Assembly: GCA_021154325.1 (NCBI GenBank)
Contig: JAJKIR010000188.1
Span: forward strand, 1-39,884
Origin: Gemmatimonas sp.
GTDB taxonomy: Bacteria; Gemmatimonadota; Gemmatimonadetes; Gemmatimonadales; Gemmatimonadaceae
Reading direction: 5' to 3'
DNA: 39,884 nucleotides
In this document: positions 8,058 to 17,621 of the stretch, one piece after another
Numbering within the stretch: the first letter of the stretch is position 1
Layout of the letters: each line of letters opens with the position of its first letter
Position numbers and translations under genes: made by a program
The notes under the pieces: model-generated
What the model was told of the DNA's origin: nothing
What the model saw: only the letters and a program-made list of their open reading frames with translations
Database searches by the model: none

Positions 8058-10310
8058 CTAGGGGACCGCTGGCCCAGGTGTATACGACACCTGAGGCACC
8101 TTCAGTCGAGCCCTCAGCACCGTCTCGACTCGTTGCCCCACGCGTTTGTCCGATGTCTCGCCCCAGTGTGCCGGCCCATCGTCAACCACATAGATGTTGG
8201 TGGTCGGTACGTTCGGATAATGTTGCGACCATCCCGGCACGATTCCGTCTCCCGCCCACTCCACCCAGCCTCCGTAGAGATTGTCAGCAGCGCGCAGGAA
8301 GACAGCGTCTGCGGCACACTTTGCGGCAGTCCGCCAGTTGAAGAGAAGACCGCTCGTGATGCTGCACGAGATGTCATGGTGGTAGATCTTGTCGACCTTT
8401 TTCACCTGCGCCGAGCCGCCGCAATCTGAATCCTCGTAGCAGTATTCATCACCGTAGAGGCGCCAGGGGAGCCACTTCTTCCAGAGATAGCTCTCGATTC
8501 CGTACTTCTCGAAGGAGCTCTCGGGCAAGCTGTTGACCTGCGCGTGATACGCAGAATTGGGCTGCATCTGCGACATCACCGGAACATTCCCAGCCAACGC
8601 GAGAAAGGCGTTGCGCATCGTGGAATTCGCGATGTACGTGAAATTCTGACAGCCGTAAGTCGTGGTCCATCCGCAGAGCAGAATTGCCGCTTCATTTCCC
8701 CAGCGAAAAAGACGGTTGATACTCCGCAGATGCTTGGCAGCCGGCGCACCCCAATGCGGCGTGCCAATCGTGACGACACCGCGAATGTTGGCGGGCGGAA
8801 CGTATCCAGCGGGCTGACGTTCGTTGCCGATGTTGGGGTTCCGGGCCACTGAGCGAGCAATCATTCCACCGTTGCTATGCCCGATCAGAATCGCTCCCTG
8901 CGAGGAAATACTGCTCGCAATGCCGCGGTGCAGCTCGGCCGCCTGATCCTCGTACAGATTCGGCCAGTACGTGGTCTTTGCCTCGAGGTTGGAGATCACC
9001 ATGTCCTTCTCGAGCCAGGGCCGCATCCGGCCCCAGGTCCGGGCGTCGCTGAAGAAGCCGTGCTGCAGTACCAACGTCATCCCAGAGCCCAATACGTCGT
9101 GGTAGTTGACCGGGATGACCACGGTCTGGTCGGGCGCCGGCGGCTCAGTCGGCGGAACGCCGTAGGTCGGATCGCCGCATGGTCTGATCGCGAGCGCGGG
9201 ATTGCAGCCACCGGTCAGTAGCGACGCGACCGCCGTAGGTGCCTTTCCGCTGTTCCGGGCTGTGGCAGCCACGCTATCCGTCTCCATCTGCCGCCGCAGC
9301 TTCGCGCGCTTCGCATCGAGCTCCGCGTTCCGATGGTATTCTCGCGATTGCACGGTGAAATGCATCGCGTGCCGCGATTTGCCCTGGCTGTGCTCGACGA
9401 ACGTCTCGTACATCTGATGCTTGAGCTGCCACTCGCCATCCTTCTTCTCATAGTCGCGCGTGAGCTTGTTGGACCACTTCGCATCGTCCCCGCTGGTCTT
9501 TTCGGCGACGGTACTTGCAGAACCGGCGAGACTGCGCGAGCCCGATATGGCAAACAGTGAGGCGCCAGACTCACCGGGATCCGTTGGCAGTGTCTCAATC
9601 ACGCGACGTTGCGTCGAGCTGATATCGATGATGGTCGGCATCGGCGCGCTGCCGGTGACGCGACTTGCGGCAAGGCAGGTGGAAGGATCGATCGAGATGC
9701 CGCATGTCTCGTTAGGTGGCGGCGGCGTCGGTCCGCCGATGCTGCCGGTGGGATCGATCTGCGCGTACTGCAGGCTTCCCATCTCATTCAATGGATCGCT
9801 CTCGAGCGGGATCGTGTTGACTGTTCCCGAGCCCGTCTTGTCCACGATGTTGTCCCCGACACGCTGCGACCAGACCGTCTCGAGGCCATTCGACTGCTCG
9901 TATCCCTGCGTGATGCGGATGCGCCCGTCGTAGCCATAGCCCGCGGTGACGTTCACCTTGTGCGGCGTCGAACCGACCGTGGCGCTCATGACCGGCACGC
10001 CGGAGTTCGGATCGTCGAACGGCTGACTCGAGCTCACCATCGTCGTCTCCGCCACGGTTTGGGTCTCGACGACCCAGGTGTCGTACGGGTTGATGCCGGG
10101 ATCGTCTGCCGAGAGGGGCGGATAGATCGATGCACCCTCGTCGAGATGGGGCGGCTCCGCGGCAGAGGGGCGTATCGCGGTCGGAGAATCCCCATTGCAG
10201 GCGCAGAGCGCCGTGAGGCAGAGTGCTGCCCGCCACCGAGCGGGGAGCCGCGATCCTCCGCGCTGAATTCTGGATGCGCGCGTCGTTTCATACCGAGTGC
10301 GGTGTTTCAT
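8058..10310 (-). CDS. Lipase-like alpha/beta-hydrolase lipoprotein
   Basis: A 750-residue exported protein read from the ATG at 10308-10310, which has a strong GGAGG at good spacing; the frame open to 10385 is not needed. A basic, then hydrophobic N-terminus ends in a lipobox-like LCAC (Cys38). Residues 40-400 are a low-conservation, Ser/Thr/Pro-rich region. From about 400 on there is a hydrolase domain: nucleophile elbow GHSNGG (S479), VVTIGTPHWGA as in lipases of the PGAP1/DUF676 type, GDGIVP (D688) and GPAHWGE (H715), a full Ser-Asp-His set. Substrate (lipid, ester or polymer) is unknown. It is divergent from the M8 protease gene. Confidence 0.85.
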   Translation of the reverse strand: MKHRTRYETTRASRIQRGGSRLPARWRAALCLTALCACNGDSPTAIRPSAAEPPHLDEGASIYPPLSADDPGINPYDTWVVETQTVAETTMVSSSQPFDDPNSGVPVMSATVGSTPHKVNVTAGYGYDGRIRITQGYEQSNGLETVWSQRVGDNIVDKTGSGTVNTIPLESDPLNEMGSLQYAQIDPTGSIGGPTPPPPNETCGISIDPSTCLAASRVTGSAPMPTIIDISSTQRRVIETLPTDPGESGASLFAISGSRSLAGSASTVAEKTSGDDAKWSNKLTRDYEKKDGEWQLKHQMYETFVEHSQGKSRHAMHFTVQSREYHRNAELDAKRAKLRRQMETDSVAATARNSGKAPTAVASLLTGGCNPALAIRPCGDPTYGVPPTEPPAPDQTVVIPVNYHDVLGSGMTLVLQHGFFSDARTWGRMRPWLEKDMVISNLEAKTTYWPNLYEDQAAELHRGIASSISSQGAILIGHSNGGMIARSVARNPNIGNERQPAGYVPPANIRGVVTIGTPHWGAPAAKHLRSINRLFRWGNEAAILLCGWTTTYGCQNFTYIANSTMRNAFLALAGNVPVMSQMQPNSAYHAQVNSLPESSFEKYGIESYLWKKWLPWRLYGDEYCYEDSDCGGSAQVKKVDKIYHHDISCSITSGLLFNWRTAAKCAADAVFLRAADNLYGGWVEWAGDGIVPGWSQHYPNVPTTNIYVVDDGPAHWGETSDKRVGQRVETVLRARLKVPQVSYTPGPAVP

Positions 10311-10378
10311 GGTGCTTGTCCTCCACAGCCATTGGTGCCAGCAGATGCAGCGGTGATCGACGCGATGGTAGAACTGGT

Positions 10379-10395
10379 GCGTCACGAAGCGTCAC
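10379..10395. promoter_or_regulatory. Direct repeat in the lipase/protease divergent spacer
   Basis: GCGTCAC occurs twice, at 10379-10385 and 10389-10395, ten bases (one helical turn) apart, near the middle of the 183-base spacer between two divergent genes for exported hydrolases. It could be a regulator site, but this rests only on position and spacing. Confidence 0.3.
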
Positions 10396-10493
10396 ACGCG
10401 CATCACTGGACCGGCGCTCTTGCTGCGGAGGTGATCTAGCGCCACTATCTCGGACCGTTTGCGACTTAAGAGAAAACTCATGAGGAGTCGATC

Positions 10494-13400
10494 ATGAAGC
10501 GGCGCGTGACGCTCGGGACACTCTCCCTCGCGGCGGCAGCGGCCTTGACGCTCGGCTGCGGAGGCAAGGATTCGCCCACCGCGCCCGAGGTCGGATCGGT
10601 GACGCTGTCCACGAGTGCGGCGACGCTCGTCCCGACCGCAACGCTGTCCCTCAGCGCCACGGTGAAGGACGTCGGCGGGAACAGCCTCTCCTCCAGCGTG
10701 GCCTGGACCAGCTCGGACCAATCCCACGCTTCCGTCTCCACCGCGGGCATCGTCACCGGCGTTTCCGTCGGCACCGCGACCATCACCGCTACTGCCGGCG
10801 GGCAGTCCGCTTCGGCGCTCGTCACGGTGAAGGAGGGCGCTGTGATCGGCGTGAACGGAGGAACCGTCACGGCGCTCGGTGGCGCAGTGACGCTCACGGT
10901 TCCGCACGGCGCCGTCGCGTCGAATGTCCAGATCACCGTTGAGCCGGCGGCGAATCCCACAGCCTCGCCACGACTCGTCGCCGGCACTGCCATCGAGCTC
11001 GGGCCGAGCGGCCAGTCGTTCGCCGCGCCGGTGCAGTTGAGCATTCGCTATGCGCCGACGCAGCTGCCTGGCGGCGCCTCGGAGCAGTTGCTTCGCATCA
11101 ATCGCGAAGCGGGCGGCTCGTGGCAGCCGGTGATTGGGAGCACGGCCGATGTCACCGCCAAAGTCGTGACCGCGAGCCTGACGAGCTTCAGCATCTACTC
11201 CGTGCTGTCGTCGCCGATCACGGGGGTCTCGGTCGCTCCGGATCGGGTGACGCTGGAGCAGGGCGCAACCCAGCAGCTCGTCGCCACGGCACGCGACGAT
11301 GCGAACGTCACGGTGACCGACCTGGTCGTCGACTGGAAATCGGGCAACACCGCCATCGCCACGGTCTCCGCAAATGGTCTGGTGACGGCCGTTGCTCCGG
11401 GTCCGGTCGACATCACGGCGACCGCGAATGGGCGCAGCGCGACGACGAGCGTCACCGTCACGGCGCGGCCGGTGATCGGCATTCCGGCGTCGAGATTCGA
11501 TTTCGCCGCGGCCGTAGGAGGTGCCGATCCCGCTGATCAAGTGATCGACATAACGAATGCCGGAGGCGGTACGCTGGAGGGCCTCACGGCGACGTCCGAC
11601 GTGTCCTGGCTGACTGCGACACTCGCCGAGTCGGCGGCGCCGACGAAATTGACGTTGCATGCGGGCACGGGTGTGTTGCTCCCCGGACTGTACACGGCGA
11701 CCGTCACACTCGCGTCAACTCATCCCGGCGTCGCGTCGCGGACGATAACGGTGGTGTTCACGCTTACTCAACCCGGCGTCCGTCTGTCGGCGTCGAGCGT
11801 ACAGTTTTCGGCACTGGTCGGCGGACCGGATCCGAACGGACAGCAGCTGTCGGTCACGAGCGCAACCGGGGCGCCAATCAGCGGCCTGTCGGCCAACGTC
11901 TTCTGTCCCGCGCAAGGTCCCTGCGGATGGCTCAGAGCCGTTCTCGATGCCACGACCACGCCGACGCAGCTGACCCTTCAGGCGCTGTCGGGATCGCTGC
12001 CTGCGGGCACGTACACGACGACCGTCACCGTGAGCTCGAGTCAGCAGGGCATAGCGTCGGCGACGCTGGCGGTGACGTTCGTCGTCGGCTCCGGACAGAG
12101 CATCGTGCTCTCGGCGACCACCGCATCGTTCACCGGCACGACGGGCGGAGCCAATCCTGGCGCGCAGAGCATCGCCGTCACGAATGGCGGAAGCGGCACG
12201 CTGCCGGGACTCACGTCACAGGTCACCTATGGTGCCGGTGAGCCAACCGGTTGGCTCTCGGCGACGCTGAACCAAACCACCGCTCCCGCGACGCTCACGA
12301 TCACGCCGAACACCGCTGGCCTGGCGAGCGGCGCCCATACGGCAACAGTGACGGTGAGCTCGACTCTTTCCGACGCTGCGCCACGCACCGTCTCAGTCAC
12401 GCTGACATTGCTGTCGCCGAGCATCATCATCACAACCGGAAACAACCAGGCGGCGATGGCGGGGACGGCCGTTCCTGCAGCGCCGTCCGTGCTCGTGCGC
12501 GACGGCCTTGGGCTGCCGATGGCCGGCCTGAGCGTGACGTTCGCGGTGACGGGAGGAAATGGCGCGGTCACCTCGCCGGCGGCCACGACCAACGTCAGCG
12601 GCACGGCCAGCTCCGGTTGGGTCCTGGGCGCAATCGCCAATCCGAACGCGCTCTCCGCGACGGTGACCGGTCCAGGCTTCGGTCCGGCCAACAACTCCGT
12701 CGTCTTCTCCGCAACAGGTTGCGAGGGCGGAGGCAGCACCTCGAGCTACGCGATCACGGTTTGCTTCGTGACCTCGATGAGCCCGACGCAGCGTTCCGCG
12801 TTCGAAGACGCCGCCGCGCGATGGGGCACGCTGATCACCAGCGATCTCTCCGACGTTCCGGTGGCACTTGGAGAGGGAGCCTGCGGCGCGGGCTCACCTT
12901 CGCTGAACATGACGATCGACGACCTCGTGATCTTCGCGCGCATCGAGCCAATCGACGGGGTGAATGGCATACTGGGCGCCGCCGGACCGTGCTTCATCCG
13001 CAACAGCAACCATCTGACGCTGCTCGGACTGATGCGGTTCGACATCGAGGACGTCGCGTCGCTCGAGGCAAAGGATCAGTTACGCTCGGTGATCCAGCAT
13101 GAGATGGGTCACGTGCTCGGCATTGGCTCGTTGTGGCAGATATTCGGCCTGCTCAAGAATCCGTCGACCGCTGGCTCGCCGCCGCTCGATACCTACTTCT
13201 CCGGCTTGAACGCCATCGAAGGCTTCAACGCCATTGGCGGAAGCACGTACACCGGCGGTCAGAAGGTGCCGGTCGAGAACATGTTCAGTTCCGGCACGAT
13301 CAACGGGCACTGGCGCGAGTCGGTGTTCGCGAACGAGCTGATGACGGGCTTCATCAACAAGGGGAGCAACCCGCTGAGCGTCGTCACGGTGCGATCACTG

Positions 13401-13571
13401 GCCGATCTCGGCTATACGGTGAACGCAAACGGCGCCGATCCGTTCCAGTTGACGCTGTCGCTCCAGGCATTGAGCGCGACGGTTTCGAGCCAGCGAGCGT
13501 ACGGCGACGACGTCATCCGTGGTCCGCTGCACACGATCGATGCTCGGGGACGAATCGTGAGAATTCGCTAA
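10494..13571 (+). CDS. Leishmanolysin-like (M8) metalloprotease lipoprotein with Ig-like repeats
   Basis: A 1025-residue lipoprotein; AGGAG sits six bases before the ATG and a lipobox (LTLGC) follows the signal segment. Domains by eye: Big2-like Ig domain about 33-112; ZU5-like segment about 118-150 (GGAVTLTVPHGAV); a second Big2-like domain about 242-325; three BACON-like repeats about 330-640, each with 'WL-x-A-x-L' and 'G-x-Y/H-T-A/T-T-V-T' patterns; another Ig-like domain about 643-741; then a metzincin domain. Zinc ligands are H869 and H873 (HEMGH, with E870) and H939 (NGHW), with Met-turn M950 (NELMTG), the M8 layout. It is probably surface-exposed, with the repeats binding matrix or polymer. 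The next gene starts inside its stop codon. Confidence 0.9.
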   Translation: MKRRVTLGTLSLAAAAALTLGCGGKDSPTAPEVGSVTLSTSAATLVPTATLSLSATVKDVGGNSLSSSVAWTSSDQSHASVSTAGIVTGVSVGTATITATAGGQSASALVTVKEGAVIGVNGGTVTALGGAVTLTVPHGAVASNVQITVEPAANPTASPRLVAGTAIELGPSGQSFAAPVQLSIRYAPTQLPGGASEQLLRINREAGGSWQPVIGSTADVTAKVVTASLTSFSIYSVLSSPITGVSVAPDRVTLEQGATQQLVATARDDANVTVTDLVVDWKSGNTAIATVSANGLVTAVAPGPVDITATANGRSATTSVTVTARPVIGIPASRFDFAAAVGGADPADQVIDITNAGGGTLEGLTATSDVSWLTATLAESAAPTKLTLHAGTGVLLPGLYTATVTLASTHPGVASRTITVVFTLTQPGVRLSASSVQFSALVGGPDPNGQQLSVTSATGAPISGLSANVFCPAQGPCGWLRAVLDATTTPTQLTLQALSGSLPAGTYTTTVTVSSSQQGIASATLAVTFVVGSGQSIVLSATTASFTGTTGGANPGAQSIAVTNGGSGTLPGLTSQVTYGAGEPTGWLSATLNQTTAPATLTITPNTAGLASGAHTATVTVSSTLSDAAPRTVSVTLTLLSPSIIITTGNNQAAMAGTAVPAAPSVLVRDGLGLPMAGLSVTFAVTGGNGAVTSPAATTNVSGTASSGWVLGAIANPNALSATVTGPGFGPANNSVVFSATGCEGGGSTSSYAITVCFVTSMSPTQRSAFEDAAARWGTLITSDLSDVPVALGEGACGAGSPSLNMTIDDLVIFARIEPIDGVNGILGAAGPCFIRNSNHLTLLGLMRFDIEDVASLEAKDQLRSVIQHEMGHVLGIGSLWQIFGLLKNPSTAGSPPLDTYFSGLNAIEGFNAIGGSTYTGGQKVPVENMFSSGTINGHWRESVFANELMTGFINKGSNPLSVVTVRSLADLGYTVNANGADPFQLTLSLQALSATVSSQRAYGDDVIRGPLHTIDARGRIVRIR

Positions 13572-14125
13572 TGCCGGGCGCGCGGCTCCTCGGCGCGTTC
13601 GCCATCGGGCTCGTGACGGTAGACGCGTGCGCCGCGAACCCGCAGCGGGCGCCGTCCGCCGCAAGTCCGGTCGCGGCGAGGCCGTGCGTGGCTGCGGACA
13701 GCACGAAAGGACTGCGGGCGAGTGCGCTGCAGCTCGCTGGCGAGTTCCGCCTGACGATGATCGCCACAGGCGGGGCTCGCACGGGCAGATCCGCGACGGG
13801 CCTCCTCACCTTCGACGGTCGCATCGGGCATGCGTCGATCGCGCTGGACAGTGTGGGTGCGATCGCCGCCGGCGACATCGGCTCCCGCGATCCGAATCGG
13901 CCGGGCGTGCTGCTCGTTCCAGCGCCTAACGATTCGGCTAGCGCTGCCGGGCCGATGCTCCGTTTCGGCGCTGATGCGAATCGGACGGACATCCGCGCCT
14001 TCGACAGCGCGTATCTGATTCTGCTCGTCGACGCGATAACAACGGCGGGATTCTCCGGCCGCTGGCGCAGTGGCGTGGGCACACAACTCTCCAGCGGTCA
14101 CTTCTGCGCCGATCGCATTGCCTGA
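13571..14125 (+). CDS. Small exported protein coupled to the M8 protease
   Basis: A 184-residue protein whose ATG overlaps the protease stop by one base (TAATG), implying translational coupling. The N-terminus (RLLGAFAIGLVTVDAC) is a signal segment with a possible lipobox cysteine. The mature part is beta-rich with blocks such as GLLTFDGRIGHASIAL and one further Cys near the end (GHFCADR). No family is recognised. The coupling suggests a partner, inhibitor or chaperone of the protease, but that is inference from position only. It ends exactly where the convergent small gene ends. Confidence 0.75.
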   Translation: MPGARLLGAFAIGLVTVDACAANPQRAPSAASPVAARPCVAADSTKGLRASALQLAGEFRLTMIATGGARTGRSATGLLTFDGRIGHASIALDSVGAIAAGDIGSRDPNRPGVLLVPAPNDSASAAGPMLRFGADANRTDIRAFDSAYLILLVDAITTAGFSGRWRSGVGTQLSSGHFCADRIA

Positions 14126-14425
14126 TCAGGAGCGGAGTCGCAGCTCCTCAGCGATTCGATCCGCTATCACGTCCAAGGTGTCGAAGATCCGCGTCGCGAG
14201 CTGCGCGAAGCGCGTTCGATGTCCCCAGCCAGGCCGGCGCCATGGTTCCGAAAACCGGGCCGGGTTCGGCGGAAAGGCTTCGGCCGCGGCAGCCAGCGCG
14301 GTCGGCGGCTTCGGAGGGGGCGGCACGAGCGCACCTTCCGTCTGCGTCGGCGGCGCTTCGTCCGGCGAGAATGCCTCTGGTCCCGCGGGACGGTCCCCGT
14401 GGGGTTGTTCGTTAGGTATCGACAT
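14126..14425 (-). CDS. Small proline-rich protein of unknown function
   Basis: A 99-residue frame read from the ATG at 14423-14425, with a GGAG ten bases upstream. The first 60 residues are Pro/Ala-rich and probably disordered (GALVPPPPKPPTALAAAAE); the last 40 are a charged helix (FAQLATRIFDTLDVIADRIAEEL). No signal peptide or known domain. Its stop codon lies directly against the stop of the convergent exported-protein gene, leaving no spacer. It may be real given the coherent C-terminal helix, but composition-driven frames are common in DNA this rich in G+C. Confidence 0.55.
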   Translation of the reverse strand: MSIPNEQPHGDRPAGPEAFSPDEAPPTQTEGALVPPPPKPPTALAAAAEAFPPNPARFSEPWRRPGWGHRTRFAQLATRIFDTLDVIADRIAEELRLRS

Positions 14426-14495
14426 GGGACAGTGACTCCGGATGACTTCGTAAGCCGGTAGCGACACACGAGGCCTTACGGAGGTCCCCAGTCTC

Positions 14496-14572
14496 GAGTT
14501 GCGAGTGACTCGCTGGATCGCTTCGATCGCTCTCTACTCTCTGCTCTCCACCCTCAACCCTCAACCCGTCAA
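14496..14572. repeat. Degenerate heptamer array, units TCTCTAC to CCTCAAC
   Basis: The clear part (14531-14572) is six consecutive 7-base units: TCTCTAC, TCTCTGC, TCTCCAC, CCTCAAC, CCTCAAC, CCGTCAA, the last overlapping the TGA stop of the permease gene. Upstream (14496-14509) are GAGTTGC and GAGTGAC, near copies of the unit found before padR. The array fills the spacer behind the permease gene. Confidence 0.75.
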
Positions 14573-17235
14573 TCGCTCCTCAGCGCTTCCACCGGATCGA
14601 CCAACGTCGCCCGGCGTGCCGGCACGAGAGCGGCCACCAGCGACGAGACGAGCAGGATCACCGCCACAGCGACGAACGTTACCGCATCCGTCGGCGACGT
14701 GCCGTACAACATCCCGCGAATCGCGCGCGTCGACACGAGCGCGCCGAACAGGCCGACAGCGATGCCTAACGCCGAAACGAGCGCGCTGCGCCCGACAACG
14801 AGGGACAGAACGTCGCGTGCCGTCGCGCCGAGCGCGATACGCACGCCGAGCTCCGGCGTCCGCGCGCGCACAGTGTACGCGGTCACGCCATAGGTACCTA
14901 CGATCGCGAGCACCAGCGACACCACCGCGAAGATCGTGAGGAGCAGCATCGCGAAGCGGCGGCGCGAGAGCGAGTCGCCGGCAACGCTGTCCATCGTCGT
15001 CACTCCAATCACGGCGACACCTCGATCCAGTTCGCGCACGGCGCTGCGGAGCGCGGGGAGCGTGCGCAGCGGGTCACCCGTAGTCCTGACCGCGAGCAGA
15101 AGGTGATCTTCGCCCTCCTGGCGATAAGAGGTATACGCGATCGGACGCGGCTGGGCGTCGAAGCCGTCCTGCCTGACGTTCCCGACGACGCCGACGACAA
15201 TGTACCAGGCGCTCTTGGGATTGGGACCGAGCTGAATGCGCGCGCCGAGTGGGTCGCGGTCCGCCCAGAATCGGTGAACGGCTTCCTCGTTGAGGATCAC
15301 CGAGCGTGAACCGGGGCCGCGCACCTCGTGCGGCTCGAAGCTCCGGCCGCGACGGAGCGGGATCGACAATGCGCGGAAATAATCGTCGCTCACCTCGGTG
15401 TAGCCGATGGTCGGCAGAGGACCGTTAGGCACCGGCTCGCCCTCGATGTGGAGCCCCGCGCTCCAGCTGCCTCGAAGTGGCACACTCGTCCCCGCACCCA
15501 CTGCGCGGACGCCCGGCGCGGCGCGCAGCCGCTCGAAGAGCGTCTCGAAGAACCGCGCCGCGCCGACGTCGTCGTACGCCTTCCCGCTGAGCCCGACCTC
15601 GGCGAGGAGCACGTTCTGGGGATCGAAGCCGAGCTCCACGCGCTGCAGACGGTCGAGGCTACGCACGAGGAGTCCCGCGCCGGTGAGCAGGATGACGGTG
15701 AGCGCCGTCTGCGCGGCAACGAGGAGATTGCGCATGCGATCGGAGCGGCGGCCGGCGAGCGAGCGTCCCGTCTCGCGGAGTGTTTGCTCGAGGTCGGCGG
15801 CGGCGCCCATCCAGGCCGGGATGAGGCCGAAGAGCAGCCCGCCTCCGATCGAGAGTGCGAGCGCGAACAGGATGACGAAGGAATCGACGCGAACGTCGCC
15901 CACGGGTGGCAGTGCGTCCGGCGCAACCGCGAGGAGCGCCTTCGTCCCCGCCCAGCCCGCGGCGGAGCCGGCCATCCCGCCGAGCAACGCAAGGATGAGA
16001 CTCTCGGTGAGGAGCTGCCTCACGAGTCGGCCGCGGCCGGCGCCTAACGCGGCACGCACGGCGAGCTCGCGCTGGCGGCCAAGGGTACGCGTGAAGACGA
16101 GATTCGCGAGGTTCGCGCAGGCGATGAGCAGGACGCACGCTGCCGCGCCGGCGAGCACGAGCAGCGGAACACGCGCGTCGCCGACCAGTGCCTCGTGCAG
16201 CGGAACGACGGTAACGAGATGACCGCGGTTTGACTCCGGATGAGCGACCTCGTTGCGGTGCGCAATCGTCGCCAGATCGCTCTCGGCTCGCTCGGCGCTT
16301 GCGCCGGGCCGCAGCCGGGCGACGCCGACCATGTTGTGGAACTTGCGCGCGCGGTTGACATCGGCGAGCTGCTGCTGGATGACGAACGGCATCCAGAACT
16401 GCTCCTGCCCGCCGAAGGTGAAGCGCGGCGGCATCACACCCAGGATCTGCATCGGCGCGCCGCTCATTTGCACGGTGCGGCCGACGACGCTGCTGTCGCC
16501 GCCGAACACGGTCTGCCACGTCCCGTACGACAGGACGAGGACGTTGTCGCGTCCCGGCTCGTCCTCGTTAGGCAGGAACGTTCGGCCGAGGAGCGGGCGC
16601 ACGCCGAGTATCGCGAAGACGTTCGAGCTGAAGCGGAGGCCGCTGAGCGCTACCGGGTCGCCCTTGCCCTGATACGAGAGCGAGGCGTAGCTGACGACGC
16701 CGAGGTCGGTGAGCGTCGCCTGGTCACGGCGATAGTCGACATAGTCGGCGGCGGCGAGCTGGGATCGTGGCGAATGGTCCGGCCGATTATCCTCGTAGAC
16801 GGCGATCAGCCGATCCGGTTCCGCGAAGGGAAGGGGACGGAGCAGCACGCCGCGAATGACGCCGAAGATCGCGCTGTTGGCGCCGACGCCGAGCGCGATG
16901 GTGACGAGGGCGATGAGGAGAAAGCCGGGTGAGCGGCGGAGGACGCGTACCGCCTGCGCGAGGTCGTGCGCGGCGTCCGCGAGCCAATCGCCTCTGCGCG
17001 TCGCGCGCTCGCCGCGCTCATCGAGGGTGCGACAGTAACGGCGCGTGAACTCGACGTCGCCGAACTCGCGAGTCGCCTCTCGGCGCGCGTCGGCCGGGCT
17101 CATTCCGCTGGCGATCAGCTCGGCGGTGCGCATGTCGAGGTGGAAGCGGAGCTCGTCGTCGACGTCGGCGCCGATTCGGTTGGCGGAGCGCCAGGGCAGT
17201 CGGAAGACGCGGCGCGAGTCGTTAGGCGTGGGCAT
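14569..17235 (-). CDS. ADOP-type ABC transporter permease (MacB/FtsX-like, duplicated)
   Basis: An 888-residue membrane protein. Residues about 20-70 are the cytoplasmic permease-prefix segment (VDDELRFHLDMRTAELIASG ... EATREFGD), then a first helix (FLLIALVTIALGVGANSAIF), a large extracytoplasmic MacB-like domain, a central group of helices near 380-560, a second extracytoplasmic domain, and three C-terminal FtsX helices ending in the family's VDPVEALRSD. This is the duplicated 'orphan' permease type known from Acidobacteriota and relatives, usually found without its own ATPase. It starts nine bases after padR with a GAGG before the ATG, so the two form one operon. Its cargo is unknown. Confidence 0.92.
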   Translation of the reverse strand: MPTPNDSRRVFRLPWRSANRIGADVDDELRFHLDMRTAELIASGMSPADARREATREFGDVEFTRRYCRTLDERGERATRRGDWLADAAHDLAQAVRVLRRSPGFLLIALVTIALGVGANSAIFGVIRGVLLRPLPFAEPDRLIAVYEDNRPDHSPRSQLAAADYVDYRRDQATLTDLGVVSYASLSYQGKGDPVALSGLRFSSNVFAILGVRPLLGRTFLPNEDEPGRDNVLVLSYGTWQTVFGGDSSVVGRTVQMSGAPMQILGVMPPRFTFGGQEQFWMPFVIQQQLADVNRARKFHNMVGVARLRPGASAERAESDLATIAHRNEVAHPESNRGHLVTVVPLHEALVGDARVPLLVLAGAAACVLLIACANLANLVFTRTLGRQRELAVRAALGAGRGRLVRQLLTESLILALLGGMAGSAAGWAGTKALLAVAPDALPPVGDVRVDSFVILFALALSIGGGLLFGLIPAWMGAAADLEQTLRETGRSLAGRRSDRMRNLLVAAQTALTVILLTGAGLLVRSLDRLQRVELGFDPQNVLLAEVGLSGKAYDDVGAARFFETLFERLRAAPGVRAVGAGTSVPLRGSWSAGLHIEGEPVPNGPLPTIGYTEVSDDYFRALSIPLRRGRSFEPHEVRGPGSRSVILNEEAVHRFWADRDPLGARIQLGPNPKSAWYIVVGVVGNVRQDGFDAQPRPIAYTSYRQEGEDHLLLAVRTTGDPLRTLPALRSAVRELDRGVAVIGVTTMDSVAGDSLSRRRFAMLLLTIFAVVSLVLAIVGTYGVTAYTVRARTPELGVRIALGATARDVLSLVVGRSALVSALGIAVGLFGALVSTRAIRGMLYGTSPTDAVTFVAVAVILLVSSLVAALVPARRATLVDPVEALRSD

Positions 17236-17244
17236 GGAGCCTCG

Positions 17245-17565
17245 TCAGGTGGGAGCGAGGACGCGGGTCACCGCGGCCGAGTAGGTCTGCCAGGTGGTGG
17301 TCTCGGCGCGGAGCTGCCGACGCCCCTCGGCGGTGAGCTGATAGAACTTGGCGCGGCGGTTGTTGTCGGAGACACCCCACGACGGCGCTACCCAGCGTTT
17401 GCGCTCGAGCCGGTGGAGCGCCTGGTAGAGCGCGGCGCCCTCGATCGCGAGGAGGCCGTCGGAGCGCTCGCGGATCCAGCGCGAGATGGCGTAGCCGTGC
17501 ATTGGCTGCCACGCGAGCGTGCGGAGAATGAGGACGTCGACGGTGCCTTGAATGAGATCGAGCAT
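17245..17565 (-). CDS. PadR-family transcriptional regulator
   Basis: A 106-residue winged-helix repressor of the PadR type. The start MLDLIQGTVDVLILRTL, the helix-turn-helix region with HGYAISRWI, and the wing segment IEGAALYQALHRLERKRWV are diagnostic, followed by KFYQLTAEGRRQLR. PadR genes commonly precede ADOP permeases, as here, and repress them. No Shine-Dalgarno is visible: a 7-bp repeat array begins three bases before the ATG. A promoter-like pair and a perfect palindrome lie upstream, fitting autoregulation. Confidence 0.92.
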   Translation of the reverse strand: MLDLIQGTVDVLILRTLAWQPMHGYAISRWIRERSDGLLAIEGAALYQALHRLERKRWVAPSWGVSDNNRRAKFYQLTAEGRRQLRAETTTWQTYSAAVTRVLAPT

Positions 17566-17567
17566 CC

Positions 17568-17595
17568 GAGTGGCGAGTGGCGAGTAGCGAGTCGA
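17568..17595. repeat. Heptamer array, unit GAGTGGC, upstream of padR
   Basis: Four 7-base units: GAGTGGC, GAGTGGC, GAGTAGC, GAGTCGA. Read towards padR the unit is GCCACTC, the same as the array in front of the divergent TPR gene. The array ends three bases from the padR ATG, where a ribosome binding site would be expected. Confidence 0.85.
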
Positions 17596-17598
17596 AGC

Positions 17599-17621
17599 TT
17601 CCAGTCACATGGTGACTGGAA
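17599..17621. promoter_or_regulatory. padR: Perfect palindrome, candidate PadR operator
   Basis: Arms TTCCAGTCAC and GTGACTGGAA are exact complements around a 3-base spacer. The site lies 33 bases before the padR ATG and overlaps the end of the predicted -10 box and the predicted start of transcription. PadR-family proteins commonly repress their own operon from such a palindrome. No binding evidence is available. Confidence 0.5.
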
